DNA of 43,406 bases, from assembly GCA_947569705.1 (NCBI GenBank), contig CANOSP010000016.1:1-43406 (forward strand), read 5' to 3'. Numbering within the stretch: position 1 is the first letter of the stretch; every line of letters begins with the position of its first letter. The notes under the pieces are model-generated. The model was not told the origin of the DNA. It made no database searches and worked only from the letters and a program-made list of their open reading frames with translations. The position numbers and the translations under genes were made by a program. This DNA comes from an uncultured Erysipelotrichaceae bacterium (GTDB taxonomy: Bacteria; Bacillota_I; Bacilli_A; Erysipelotrichales; Erysipelotrichaceae). Of this stretch, positions 1 to 9,435 are shown piece by piece.

Positions 1-79
1 TTCTACGGACTTTTTTCATCTTTTCTTAATTCCACTTTCATTTTACAATGAGCATGATTTGAATCTATTGAAAAAAGAA

Positions 80-108
80 TTGACCTCTACTGTACCCTGT
101 GGTACACT
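80..108 (+). promoter_or_regulatory. Sigma-A-type promoter with palindrome in the spacer
   Basis: TTGACC (80-85) and TACACT (103-108) are separated by 17 nt, a good vegetative promoter for the helicase gene starting at 144. The spacer and -10 contain a perfect inverted repeat, TGTACC-CTGT-GGTACA (91-106), placed where a repressor would block RNA polymerase. The 79 bases before it show no gene. Confidence 0.6.
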
Positions 109-143
109 TAATAGGTTATGAAATATAAAAGAAAGAGGTAGTA

Positions 144-1868
144 ATGAGTAAATTTAATGAATTACCAATTAGTGAAGAAATTGTAAGAGCGGTCAGCGAA
201 ATGGGGTATGAAGAAGCAACCCCGATTCAAGCATCCGCGATACCGGCGATATTAAAAGGACAGGATGTACTTGGATTATCGAATACAGGTACAGGCAAGA
301 CTGCCGCCTTCGGCATTCCTGCGATTGAAATGATAAATGAGTATCGGAAGCATCCTAAGGTATTGATTATTTGTCCGACAAGAGAACTGGTTGAGCAAGT
401 AGCGACAGAATTAAGAAAATTCTCAAAATATAAAGAAGGCATTAAAATAGCCCCTATCTACGGCGGACAACCGATCGATCGTCAAATTCAGTTGTTAAAA
501 CGCGGTTGTGCGATTGTAGTAGGTACACCGGGAAGAATTATGGATCACCTCAGAAGAAGAACACTGCGGTTGAGTGAATGTGATATGGTAATACTTGATG
601 AAGCAGATGAAATGCTGAATATGGGCTTTAAAGAAGATATTGAAGAAATATTGAAATCGATGCCCGAGGATCAACACCCGCAGACAATTTTGTTTTCTGC
701 GACAATGCCGGATGAGATTATGAAAATTACCAAGAAATTTCAGACAGATCCGGTTAAGGTACAGATTAAAAGTTCTCAACGTACCATAGATACCGTAGAT
801 CAATACTATTATGAAGTGCCGAGAGGAAAGAAAATGAATGCACTTCGAGTATTGTTAAATCATTATGATCCGGAATTGTGCATGATATTCTGTAATACGA
901 AACGCATGGTAGATGAACTGAGTGAAGAATTAAATCATTGCGGAATCAGAGCAATCGGTTTACACGGTGATATGAAGCAGGTGGCACGTGATCGAGTGAT
1001 GGTTCAATTTCGTGAAGGAAAGTGTCCGGTCTTGATCGCGAGTGACGTAGCTGCCCGAGGAATTGATGTTGATAATATTTCATTAGTGGTAAATTATGAT
1101 TTGCCGCAGGATCATGAATATTATATTCATCGTGTCGGCAGAACCGGGCGTGCCGGTAAAAAAGGCAAGGCAATTTCGTTATTATCGGCAAAACGTCAAT
1201 TAAGAGAATTAAAGGAAATTATGCGTGATACAAAAACGAATATCGCGAAGCGAATGCTTCCGACAACCGAACAGCTGGAAGCATTAAACCGCAAAAACTT
1301 TATACAGGAAGTTTTAACTGCATGTAATGAAGGGATCAATCAGGATTCGATGGAAATTGCCAATGATTTATTGGCAGAAGGAATAGCGGTAGAAAGTTTG
1401 ATCAGTGCTTTGATCTCCATGAATTATAAAAATGAAGTCATTGATATTGAGGATGAAAATGCGATTCGCCGATATAGTGAAAACTTCGATGCGGTGCGTC
1501 TGCATTTGAATGTAGGTAAGAATTGTAATATCAAGGCAGGCAATATTGTAGCGGCAATCATTGAAGAATGCGGAATCGGCGCACAAGCACTGGGACGCAT
1601 TGATATTCGCTCCAATTTCGCTTTAGTGGACGTTGAAGCAGCGAAAGTTGATCTTGTTTTGAAAAAGATGCAGGGAGCGCAAATACGCGGACATGAGATA
1701 GAGGTGCAGATTGATGAGGCACCGAAGCGAAAAAGCAACAGAGGTTCTAAGAAAGGCGATACCAAACGCAATAAACGAAGCGGAAGTTCTGATAAGCGAA
1801 ACAGCCGCAGTAAAGTGAAAAAAGAGGGTCGCGGCAGCGAGCGTCGTAAATCAAAGCGTAATAAATAA
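144..1868 (+). CDS. DEAD-box ATP-dependent RNA helicase (CsdA/DeaD/DbpA type)
   Basis: A cytoplasmic helicase that unwinds RNA duplexes using ATP, probably in ribosome assembly, mRNA turnover or cold adaptation. All family motifs are visible in order: Q motif (ATPIQ), Walker A (SNTGTGKT), PTREL, GTPGR, DEAD (LDEADEM), SAT (FSATMP), motif V (ASDVAARGID) and motif VI (HRVGRTGRAG). Residues about 460-535 match the DbpA-type RNA-binding RRM, and the last 40 or so residues are a Lys/Arg/Ser-rich basic tail typical of Firmicutes DeaD/CshA proteins. The ATG is preceded by AAAGAGGTAG. At 574 aa it has the usual length for the DbpA-RRM-bearing group. It stands alone between its own promoter and terminator. 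The exact RNA target cannot be read from sequence. Confidence 0.95.
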   Translation: MSKFNELPISEEIVRAVSEMGYEEATPIQASAIPAILKGQDVLGLSNTGTGKTAAFGIPAIEMINEYRKHPKVLIICPTRELVEQVATELRKFSKYKEGIKIAPIYGGQPIDRQIQLLKRGCAIVVGTPGRIMDHLRRRTLRLSECDMVILDEADEMLNMGFKEDIEEILKSMPEDQHPQTILFSATMPDEIMKITKKFQTDPVKVQIKSSQRTIDTVDQYYYEVPRGKKMNALRVLLNHYDPELCMIFCNTKRMVDELSEELNHCGIRAIGLHGDMKQVARDRVMVQFREGKCPVLIASDVAARGIDVDNISLVVNYDLPQDHEYYIHRVGRTGRAGKKGKAISLLSAKRQLRELKEIMRDTKTNIAKRMLPTTEQLEALNRKNFIQEVLTACNEGINQDSMEIANDLLAEGIAVESLISALISMNYKNEVIDIEDENAIRRYSENFDAVRLHLNVGKNCNIKAGNIVAAIIEECGIGAQALGRIDIRSNFALVDVEAAKVDLVLKKMQGAQIRGHEIEVQIDEAPKRKSNRGSKKGDTKRNKRSGSSDKRNSRSKVKKEGRGSERRKSKRNK

Positions 1869-1871
1869 GTG

Positions 1872-1918
1872 AAAAAGGATCGATCATCCGAATATTTGTG
1901 ATGGGTTGATCCTTTTTT
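1872..1918 (+). terminator. Rho-independent terminator of the helicase gene
   Basis: AAAAAGGATC (1872-1881) pairs with GATCCTTTTT (1908-1917) and is followed by T residues. The A-rich left arm means it could also stop transcription coming from the right. Confidence 0.8.
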
Positions 1919-1984
1919 ATAAGCAAAATGATCAAATGCATAAGTTTCTGTTGAATTACTTTAAAACGTTTTTTTCATCCTATT

Positions 1985-2021
1985 AAAAAAGATAAACTTT
2001 ATGTTAAAAAAGACAAACTTT
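1985..2021 (+). repeat. Two direct repeats of AAAAAAGAYAAACTTT upstream of the GH31 leader
   Basis: AAAAAAGATAAACTTT and AAAAAAGACAAACTTT differ at one base and are 21 bp apart, two helical turns. They lie just upstream of a TATAAT box at 2050-2055. This spacing fits a tandem operator for an activator or repressor, but no family is recognised. Confidence 0.4.
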
Positions 2022-2049
2022 TTATATGGAAAACAGCTTGATAAAGGTG

Positions 2050-2231
2050 TATAATGAGAATGTAAGGGGTATCATAGGATACCGCATCATCTGCAAAAAC
2101 AAGCAAAATTGTTTCAAAAAGTAAACATTTATAAACAGATACTTTCGATATGAAAATATCTGTTTTTTTATATGTTTTTTGCATATTTTTCGAATTTGCA
2201 AGCAATCTTAAAATGTTTACTTTTGTAAATG
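2050..2231 (+). promoter_or_regulatory. Promoter -10 box and structured leader with attenuator-like terminator before the GH31 gene
   Basis: TATAAT at 2050-2055 has no clear -35 partner. The transcript would contain a hairpin GGTATC-ATAG-GATACC (near 2069-2084) and then a strong Rho-independent terminator: AAACAGATA (2133-2141) pairs with TATCTGTTT (2157-2165), inner arms are TTTC/GAAA, and a T-run follows to about 2169. A 14-bp inverted repeat, 2117-2130 with 2211-2224, encloses the terminator and could form an outer helix. The coding start is 150 nt farther on. The layout fits transcription attenuation, or a roughly 100-nt small RNA. No known riboswitch class is recognised. The 450 bases between the helicase and GH31 genes hold no protein gene that I can support. 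Confidence 0.5.
2133..2169 (+). terminator. Leader terminator hairpin upstream of GH31
   Basis: A 9-bp perfect stem (AAACAGATA/TATCTGTTT) with a 4-bp inner stem and a run of seven or more T. It sits about 80 nt after the candidate -10 box and about 150 nt before the GH31 start codon, so it ends a short RNA or works as an attenuator. Confidence 0.75.
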
Positions 2232-2321
2232 CTTTTTTTGTGGTTTGATGGCAAAGGAGGACGGATAATAAGAAAGGGTATTTAAGCAGTATCGTATCAT
2301 TTATTTAGGAAGGAGAAAAAA

Positions 2322-5300
2322 ATGAATATTTCAAAATCAATGAAAAAAACAGCCAAGCTTACACTTGGACTTGCGCTGGGACTCGGTGTGATTCAAATAC
2401 CGACGGTTCAGGCAGCCGACAGCGCATGGCAACTTTCAGACGCTGCTTTGGAAAGCAGTGAAAACAATGATGTGTTTTTGACTTTCGGAAGCGGACAAAA
2501 AGCACGAATTACTTTGTTAAATGAAGATGTATTTCGTATTGATGTAGAGCAACAGGGAGAGGAATTCAAAGAATATCCGGAACCGATGTCTTCTACTCAT
2601 ACAACTAAAATTACCGCAAAATCAGAAGCAGACTATGAAAAAGAAGGAGTCATAACTGCCGCTGCGACGGATGCAGGCGATAAAATTACCGTTTCCGGCG
2701 GTAATATTATCTTAACGGTTGATAAAGCAAGCGCTAAGATGAAACTGGAAAATAAAGAAGGAAAATTACTGTGGGAAGAAAGTGAGTCACTTTCCTATAA
2801 CGGCACGGAAACTGTTCAGTCACTGGCTACGGGTGCGAATGAGTATTTCTACGGCGGTGGTCAACAGAACGGCTTTTTCTCACATAAAAATCGTAAAATA
2901 TTGATTGAAAATAAAAGTACATGGGTAAGCGGCGGTGTATCTTCACCGAATCCGTTCTATATGTCATCTAACGGCTACGGTGTTATGCGTAACACGTTCC
3001 AGCCGGGAAGCTACGATTTCAATCAAACGGCAAAATTAGAACATGATGAAAATCGTTTTGATGCTTATTATTTTGTCGGTAATGATATGAAAGATGTGTT
3101 GGGTGATTATGTAGAATTAACCGGAAATCCGATGTTAATGCCTAAATATGCATTTTATCAGGGAAATGCGAACTGCTATAACAGTGAAGGCGAATCATTG
3201 ATCGTAGACGGTATTGCACGCGCAAAGGAATATCAGGATCATGATATGCCGGTTGGTTGGTTCTTGCCGAATGACGGTTATGGCTGCGGGTATGGTAAAT
3301 CTACGAACGCGGATGAAAATATCGCTGAATTGAAGAATTTCGTGGATGAAGCTAAAAAGTATGGCTTTGTCAGCGGTCTGTGGACAGAAAACGATTTAGA
3401 TAAACTGGATCGTGAGGTCGCAAACGGCGGAACTCAGATGATCAAAACCGATGTTGCGTGGGTCGGTGACGGCTATTCATTTGGCTTAAATGCCGTAAGA
3501 CAGGCGTTTGAAGGTATTGAAAACAATTCCGAAAACCGCGGCTTTGTCGTTTCCTTAGACGGCTGGGCAGGTACACAACGCTATGCAGGCTTATGGTCGG
3601 GAGATCAGACCGGCGGTAACTGGGAATATATCCGTTTCCATATTCCTACTTATATCGGTGCCGGATTAAGCGGTAATCCGAATGTCGGTTCCGACTTAGA
3701 CGGTATTTACGGCTCTGATAAGATTATTTCCACACGTGATTTCCAGTGGAAAGCATTTACACCGATTGAAATTAATATGGACGGATGGACTTCAGGTGCA
3801 GAAAAGAATCCATGGTACCACGGAGAACCGTATACTTCCATCAATCGTATGTATTTGAAAATGAAATCATCATTTATGCCGTATACATATACTTATGCCA
3901 AAGAAGCGCACGATACAGGTACTCCGATGATTCGCGGCTTAGTCTTAGAATATCCGCAGGATCCGTTTACTTGGGACAACCGCACGCAGTATGAGTATAT
4001 GTGGGGTGAAAACCTTTTGGTAGCGCCGCTTTATGAAGATGTACATATGGATGAAAACGGTAATGATGTAAGAAATAATATCTACTTGCCGGATCAAGAT
4101 CAGATTTGGATTGACTATTTCACCGGTAAGCAGTATCAGGGCGGTCAAGTAATCAATAACTTTGAAGCACCGCTTTGGAAGTTGCCGTTGTTTGTGAAAA
4201 ACGGTGCGATTCTGTCGAAAGACGTAGAAAACAACTCTCAGCTGTATTTAAAAGGCGATGAGGATCGAATCTTTGAAGTGTATCCGGCAGGAAATACCGA
4301 GTTCAATCTTTATGATGATGACGGTATGACGCAAAAATATAAAGAGGGACAGGGTACCAACACCTTAATCACATCCAAAGCACCGGAAGCAGGCGCAACG
4401 GGTGATGCGACAATTACCGTAAATAAGATGACCGGAAGCTATGACGGTATGAAAACAGAACGCGGAACGCAATTTATTGTCAATGTTTCTGATAAACCGT
4501 CCGCAGTTACTTTAACGGTAGGCGGGAATCCGGTTACTTTAACCGAGGTCACAAATGAAGCAGACTTTGAAGCAGGCAGCGATGTTTACTTCTATCAGAA
4601 AGAACCTAACCTGAATCATTATGCGAGTGAAGGTTCTTCGTTTGAAGATGTTACTATGAAAACAACACCGAAGCTGTTGGTAAAAACGGCAAAGACCGAT
4701 ATTACACAAAATGCAGTAGAGTTGACACTGAAAGACTTTGTGAATGCGGCTGCGGATGATACAAACCCTGATGATCCTGCACTTACCGATGTACCGACTT
4801 TATCAGCGGAAGCCGATGACAGTTCGATCACACTGTCATGGGATATGACAGAAGGTATTTCTTACGGTTTAATTATTGACGGAAATGAAGATGTTATTTA
4901 CCGCAATATGAAATCTCCTTATGTTCATGATTCTTTGAATTCCGGTGAATCTCATACTTATCAGCTTGTTGTTTACAATACGCTGAATGCGGATGTAAAG
5001 GGTAATGTACAGCGCTTTGAAACGAAAGAAGATCGCTATAAAAATGTGATCAAGGATGTCAGCGTTACGACAAACTCTCAATACGGCGGAAATGTCGGCG
5101 GCTATCCGGCTGTGAATGCGGTGGACGGCGATGAATCAACCTTGTGGTATACGAACTGGGAAGATCCTGAAACATACAGCGGAACAAAAATTTTAACAAT
5201 TGATCTGAAGGAAGCTTATCAGTTGGATCAGTTTGAGTATTTTAACAACGGTTCTGCGCAAATCAAGAATCATGAAATTCAAGTAAGTCTTGACGGTACT

Positions 5301-7577
5301 CACTTTAAAACGGTAGAAAAGAGTACTTGGGAACGAAAAGGCGAAACCAGAGTCTTTGTCGATCTGAAAGGTGTGAAGGGACGCTATGTTCGTTTACTAT
5401 CTTATGATCCTCATCATAACAGTACAAATGAGATCAGAATCTACAAGGTCAACGGAACAGAAGGCTTCCATCCGGCAAGTACACAGGGAAATAAAGAAAT
5501 TGAGGACGGCGATATTACCTTCCTGACGAATTACATGGGTGTAACTGCGGCTGAAGCAGGCGGTGGCTGGAATCATCGTGAGCCGGGTGATTTCAATTAC
5601 AACAATGAAATCGATGCATATGATATGGCATTTGTATTATCGCAATACGGCTTGAAGAATACCGGTAAAAAAGCAGGCGGTTCCATCAGCTATGAATTGG
5701 ATAAGAGTGAATTAAAAGCCGGAGAAAGCGCAACCTTAACGCTGAACGGCAAGAATTTAAAGGATCTTTATGCATTCGGAACACGTTTTACCTTAGGAAA
5801 AGATGTAATTGAAAAATTAAATATTAAGTGTGAAGCGGGCGAAGCTGTGAAGGATATGATTAATATGTCTAAGTTCCAGCAGGACTCTGCCGATTATGTA
5901 ACTGCGATGAGCTACAAAGGAGCAGCTGACGGTGTACAAGGCGATGCGCTTTTAGCAACCATTACCTTGACTGCAAAAGAAGATGTTACACTGAATGTAG
6001 AAAACTTCATGCCGTTTGTTGTATCTACCGGTTTAGATGTTCGTTTGGCTATTGCAGGTGAAAATGAACCGGCAAATGTTGCACAGCTTGAGAATGTCTT
6101 AGCGGCAGCACAGCTGGATACAAGTGCATATACTTATGAAAGCACTGCTCGTTATGAAAAAGCAATCAGCGACGCACAGAAGCTGTTAGATCGCAGCGAT
6201 GCGACACAGGAAGAAATGAATCAGGCAATGGCAGAAATTTTATCTTCGTTAAATGAAATGGAAAGAAAGCCGTTAAATCGTATGGCTGCTTTAAAAACAC
6301 TGGTGGAATTACTGAGTGAGGAAGCGCCGAAAGCAGATTACAATCAGTCTGATTTAGATAAGATTTTAGCTACGATTACAAATGCCGAGGCGGTAGCCGG
6401 AAATCCGGACGCGTCAGAAGCAGAAATCGATGAAGCAATTCAAGCTGTCGCAGATCGTTTAATGGCTACAAAGGACAAAAACGGTACCGACGCTGCATCT
6501 CATGAGTTATATCAAAAATATGCGGCTGCGTTGCTTGCGAACCATGAAAATGATTTCAGTGCAGCGACAATGGAACAATTAGAAGCAGCTCTTGACGCAT
6601 ATGAAAAAGACACTGCATTGATCGATGAACTGACAAACGCCGTATTGAATTTGGCACCGGTGGCAGTTGTAGATAAAAATGTATTACAGACAGTGGTAGA
6701 CATTACCGATGCGATCGGTTTAGATGACTATGCGGACACAGCTGAAATCAAGGCAACGCTCAATGATGCTAAAACGTTATTGGCACAGGCAGACGCAAGT
6801 CAAGCAGCTATTGATGAAAAAGTTACTGAGCTTACGACAGCGATGACGGCAATGCTCGGACAAAAAGAAGCATCTGCGATTGAAGAAGCGTTGATCAAGC
6901 TTGTAGAGGAAGCAAAAGCGCTTGATATAACAAATAAAACCGATGCAAGTAAAAAAGCATTTGAAGAAGCTTTAGCTAATGCCGAAGCAGTTTTAGCCGA
7001 TACTGAGCGCACCGATGAAATGATTGAAGTAGCTTATGAGCAGCTGGCAGCGGCAATTCACGGCTTGGTTGATAAAGTTGAAACTGACAAAGATGCATTG
7101 CGTAAAGCAATCGAAAAGGCAGAAGCGATTGATTTATCACTGTATACCAAAGCAAGTGCAGATCGTTTAACAGCGGCACTGAAAGCAGCGAAATTGATTG
7201 AAGCTGATCAAAGTGCAGAACAGGAAACAGTGGACGAAGCAGCGGAAGCATTAAATGAAGCTATTGAAGCACTGGTTAAGCTTTCCGATGATCAAACTGA
7301 TCCGGATGATGATAACGACGGAGACAACAACGGGAATAATAACGGGGATAATGACGGAGATAACGATGATAACAACAACGGTTATATTCCGCCGGTAAAA
7401 CCGAACCCTTCCAATCCGATCAAACCGAATCGTCCGATTACACCGGAAATCACTCCTGACAGCGGAAACGGTGTAAATACCGGTGATGCGACAAATACAG
7501 CTTCATTGGTAATGTTAATGACGTTGGCAGGCGGTACAATCGTTTGGCTTCGTAAAAAAAGTAAAGTTGAAGCATAA
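2322..7577 (+). CDS. Secreted multidomain GH31 alpha-glycosidase with CBM32, dockerin/cohesin-like and FIVAR modules
   Basis: A cell-surface glycosidase for host or dietary glycans. Residues 1-31 are a Sec signal peptide ending VQA. The GH31 barrel follows, with nucleophile D377 (KTDVAWVG) and acid/base D428 (WSGDQTGGNWE). Later modules are an FN3-like domain (about 823-905), a CBM32/F5-8C lectin domain (about 920-1045), a half-dockerin-like motif (GDFNYNNEIDAYD, about 1089-1101), a cohesin-like beta domain (about 1122-1245) and about six FIVAR helical modules (about 1250-1655). The tail is an Asp/Asn-rich linker, a Pro-rich wall spacer, VNTGD, a hydrophobic helix and RKKSK, a sorting signal without canonical LPXTG. 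GH31 with FN3, CBM32 and cohesin/dockerin parts recalls the alpha-N-acetylgalactosaminidase branch of GH31, so GalNAc on mucin is a plausible substrate (inference). AAGGAGAAAAAA precedes the ATG. Confidence 0.9.
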   Translation: MNISKSMKKTAKLTLGLALGLGVIQIPTVQAADSAWQLSDAALESSENNDVFLTFGSGQKARITLLNEDVFRIDVEQQGEEFKEYPEPMSSTHTTKITAKSEADYEKEGVITAAATDAGDKITVSGGNIILTVDKASAKMKLENKEGKLLWEESESLSYNGTETVQSLATGANEYFYGGGQQNGFFSHKNRKILIENKSTWVSGGVSSPNPFYMSSNGYGVMRNTFQPGSYDFNQTAKLEHDENRFDAYYFVGNDMKDVLGDYVELTGNPMLMPKYAFYQGNANCYNSEGESLIVDGIARAKEYQDHDMPVGWFLPNDGYGCGYGKSTNADENIAELKNFVDEAKKYGFVSGLWTENDLDKLDREVANGGTQMIKTDVAWVGDGYSFGLNAVRQAFEGIENNSENRGFVVSLDGWAGTQRYAGLWSGDQTGGNWEYIRFHIPTYIGAGLSGNPNVGSDLDGIYGSDKIISTRDFQWKAFTPIEINMDGWTSGAEKNPWYHGEPYTSINRMYLKMKSSFMPYTYTYAKEAHDTGTPMIRGLVLEYPQDPFTWDNRTQYEYMWGENLLVAPLYEDVHMDENGNDVRNNIYLPDQDQIWIDYFTGKQYQGGQVINNFEAPLWKLPLFVKNGAILSKDVENNSQLYLKGDEDRIFEVYPAGNTEFNLYDDDGMTQKYKEGQGTNTLITSKAPEAGATGDATITVNKMTGSYDGMKTERGTQFIVNVSDKPSAVTLTVGGNPVTLTEVTNEADFEAGSDVYFYQKEPNLNHYASEGSSFEDVTMKTTPKLLVKTAKTDITQNAVELTLKDFVNAAADDTNPDDPALTDVPTLSAEADDSSITLSWDMTEGISYGLIIDGNEDVIYRNMKSPYVHDSLNSGESHTYQLVVYNTLNADVKGNVQRFETKEDRYKNVIKDVSVTTNSQYGGNVGGYPAVNAVDGDESTLWYTNWEDPETYSGTKILTIDLKEAYQLDQFEYFNNGSAQIKNHEIQVSLDGTHFKTVEKSTWERKGETRVFVDLKGVKGRYVRLLSYDPHHNSTNEIRIYKVNGTEGFHPASTQGNKEIEDGDITFLTNYMGVTAAEAGGGWNHREPGDFNYNNEIDAYDMAFVLSQYGLKNTGKKAGGSISYELDKSELKAGESATLTLNGKNLKDLYAFGTRFTLGKDVIEKLNIKCEAGEAVKDMINMSKFQQDSADYVTAMSYKGAADGVQGDALLATITLTAKEDVTLNVENFMPFVVSTGLDVRLAIAGENEPANVAQLENVLAAAQLDTSAYTYESTARYEKAISDAQKLLDRSDATQEEMNQAMAEILSSLNEMERKPLNRMAALKTLVELLSEEAPKADYNQSDLDKILATITNAEAVAGNPDASEAEIDEAIQAVADRLMATKDKNGTDAASHELYQKYAAALLANHENDFSAATMEQLEAALDAYEKDTALIDELTNAVLNLAPVAVVDKNVLQTVVDITDAIGLDDYADTAEIKATLNDAKTLLAQADASQAAIDEKVTELTTAMTAMLGQKEASAIEEALIKLVEEAKALDITNKTDASKKAFEEALANAEAVLADTERTDEMIEVAYEQLAAAIHGLVDKVETDKDALRKAIEKAEAIDLSLYTKASADRLTAALKAAKLIEADQSAEQETVDEAAEALNEAIEALVKLSDDQTDPDDDNDGDNNGNNNGDNDGDNDDNNNGYIPPVKPNPSNPIKPNRPITPEITPDSGNGVNTGDATNTASLVMLMTLAGGTIVWLRKKSKVEA

Positions 7578-7584
7578 AACTTTC

Positions 7585-7627
7585 AGCATTTATGAGTAAG
7601 CAGCGCTTATTCATAAGTGCTTTTTTT
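7585..7627 (+). terminator. Terminator of the GH31 gene
   Basis: A stem of about 17 bp (7585-7601 with 7605-7621, two G-U pairs) followed by TTTTTTT. Confidence 0.9.
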
Positions 7628-7678
7628 CTGCGTGAATTGTCGAAGTCTTATAAGCGGTAAACCACATATCATAATATC

Positions 7679-7701
7679 GACTGTCATAAGATAAAACAGT
7701 C
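7679..7701 (+). promoter_or_regulatory. Inverted repeat directly upstream of a ribosome binding site
   Basis: GACTGT (7679-7684) and ACAGTC (7696-7701) form a perfect 6-bp stem with an 11-nt loop, ending just before the AAAGGAGGG ribosome binding site of the following disrupted gene. It could be an operator or an mRNA hairpin tuning translation. Confidence 0.35.
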
Positions 7702-7716
7702 AAAGGAGGGACTTGT

Positions 7717-9390
7717 AAGGCAGCGAAGCAGATATATTTCAGTAATGCATCGGTTACGGACAATCGAACGATTGAATCCATAATGATTGCAGTGAATGAA
7801 AAGCTTGATTTAGAAGTATGTGTAGCTAATTTTGATGAAAAAAACAATGATGATTTAGGACCGATGATTGTTTTATGTGAGGGAATAGATATTAACGAAC
7901 TAAAGGTTTTAAAACGATTGGAACAGCTGTATCATACCAATCAGGCGATTATTTTATATGAGCCGACAAACAGTGAGGTCAATCGAGTATTTCGGCGCTT
8001 AAACGGAAAAAACTATTTTTCTGCCGAAACCAAAGGGCATCGTCATACGCTGTTCGGGATAAAGTGTTGTAAAGACGGTATTTGCCGTATTTTGGAATCA
8101 CATGAAAAGGATGCTTGTGCGATTGTCGAAAGTGTTGTACAGTTTTTATCTTCGGAAACAGAGAGTGAATTGTTAGAAGCACGAGCATCGGCGCTGTAGG
8201 CTGCGAAGGCACTGGAAGTAACTACAACAAATTTATATGAAGCTGCGATGCAGCATGTTGTGACGCATAAGTTTGAATTAGCAGGAAAACCGTGTTCCTG
8301 TAGTTACTATGTAGTATCTGCGCATAAATATATGGGCGAAGAAGCCGACGGCGGCGAGGATTGGTTCTTTATTAAACAGGACGCTACCGTAAACGGCGGT
8401 AAAGACTACACTTTTGAATGGGCGCACGCCAGAGTCGATGCGAACGGTGAAAGCTGGTATGTCGGAGAAGGGGATGTCTGCTTAAATTATATGAATTATT
8501 GTATGATGCAAAATGATATTAAACAAACGAATCAAGAGGAAGAACCAGCGGCAGATTTAATTTTTGCTCAACCGGAAGCAATCAACGGTGAGACAACGCA
8601 TACGGTATCGGAAGGTGTTGAAATCGGAGGCACGATCGGTTTTGAAGCCGGTTCTGACGGTGGTACCGTCGCTAAAGGAAACGGTTCCTTTTCCGCCGGC
8701 GCTAACTTCAGTGATTCATACTCATTTGCGGTACAGGATGTATCTTGTGAAGGAACTTCACTGAGTGCCGGACTTGCCTCGGCATCATGGAAATATATCT
8801 TTAAACGTGCCAAGCAAAATCGCTCGATCGGTGAATGGCAGCACTTGTATGAGCCTGCCGCATTAGCACACTCTGCTTTTTCGCCGAAGAATTCATGGGT
8901 TTGGAAGTTTCCGCCGAACAAGCGTGATCAATATAAGAGTTTTGATTCTTTATTCCGCATTTCCACAATGAGTACAATCTCTCGTTACAGCGGTTCGCAA
9001 TCACCGAAGCATATTATTAATACATTTAAAAAGGGAAACGATGATGTTGAATATGTTGAGCAAAGCTTTGAGGTTACGCTAGCATCACCGCCGCTTTTGG
9101 GAGTCAGTAAATCTAATTTTCTGCTTTCCAATGAAGCACAAACGGTACCGTTGGAATTAGCTACACAAGGACCGTGGACGATTCATGTTCCGGCTGATCA
9201 ACAGTGGCTTCGTGTAAGCAAGGTGTCGGGAATCGGTCATTCCAATGTGAATATCTCCGTGGATCAATTAACGTCAGATCAGGAGCGCTCAACCACCTTA
9301 ACATTGGTGAAAAGTGCCGGAATGAACAGTGTGGAAGAGCGAATTACGATTGAGGTTATGCAGTCGGCAGGCTCGGTTCCTACCGATTAA
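7717..9390 (+). pseudogene. Leukocidin-like/BACON-like protein, start codon lost and one in-frame TAG
   Basis: One frame runs from 7717 to 9390 (558 codons) with one interruption, TAG at 8197-8199. A near-perfect ribosome binding site, AAAGGAGGG (7702-7710), sits 6 nt before AAG-GCA-GCG, exactly where ATG would be expected. The parts after and before the stop look intact. The C-terminal part has a Ser/Gly-rich amphipathic beta stretch followed by a WKYIFKRA...W segment resembling the leukocidin/alpha-haemolysin pore-forming fold, then a BACON/Ig-like domain at the end (about 9100-9375). The first 160 residues are an unrecognised alpha/beta domain with no signal peptide. An ATG at 7783 and one at 8248 could start fragments of 138 and 380 aa, but neither has a good ribosome binding site. 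Other genes here stop at TAG, so recoding is unlikely. Family assignment is moderate. Confidence 0.6.
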
Positions 9391-9403
9391 TCTTATAAAA
9401 AAC

Positions 9404-9431
9404 GGTTCTGTTGTTTCACAGAGCCATTTTT
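9404..9431 (+). terminator. Terminator of the leukocidin-like gene
   Basis: GGTTCTGT (9404-9411) pairs with ACAGAGCC (9418-9425), followed by ATTTTT. Confidence 0.75.
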
Positions 9432-9435
9432 CATT

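Noticed and set aside
2322..7577. GH31 gene part of a polysaccharide utilisation operon
   Set aside because: It is flanked by terminators and no transporter or regulator gene is adjacent.
8197..8199. TAG recoding (e.g. pyrrolysine) in the leukocidin-like gene
   Set aside because: Other genes in the window end with TAG (12695, 29759, 34515), and no structured element after the codon is evident.
8248..9390. An independent 380-aa gene starting at ATG 8248
   Set aside because: It is in the same frame as the upstream 160 codons, separated only by TAG, and has no ribosome binding site; one interrupted gene is simpler.
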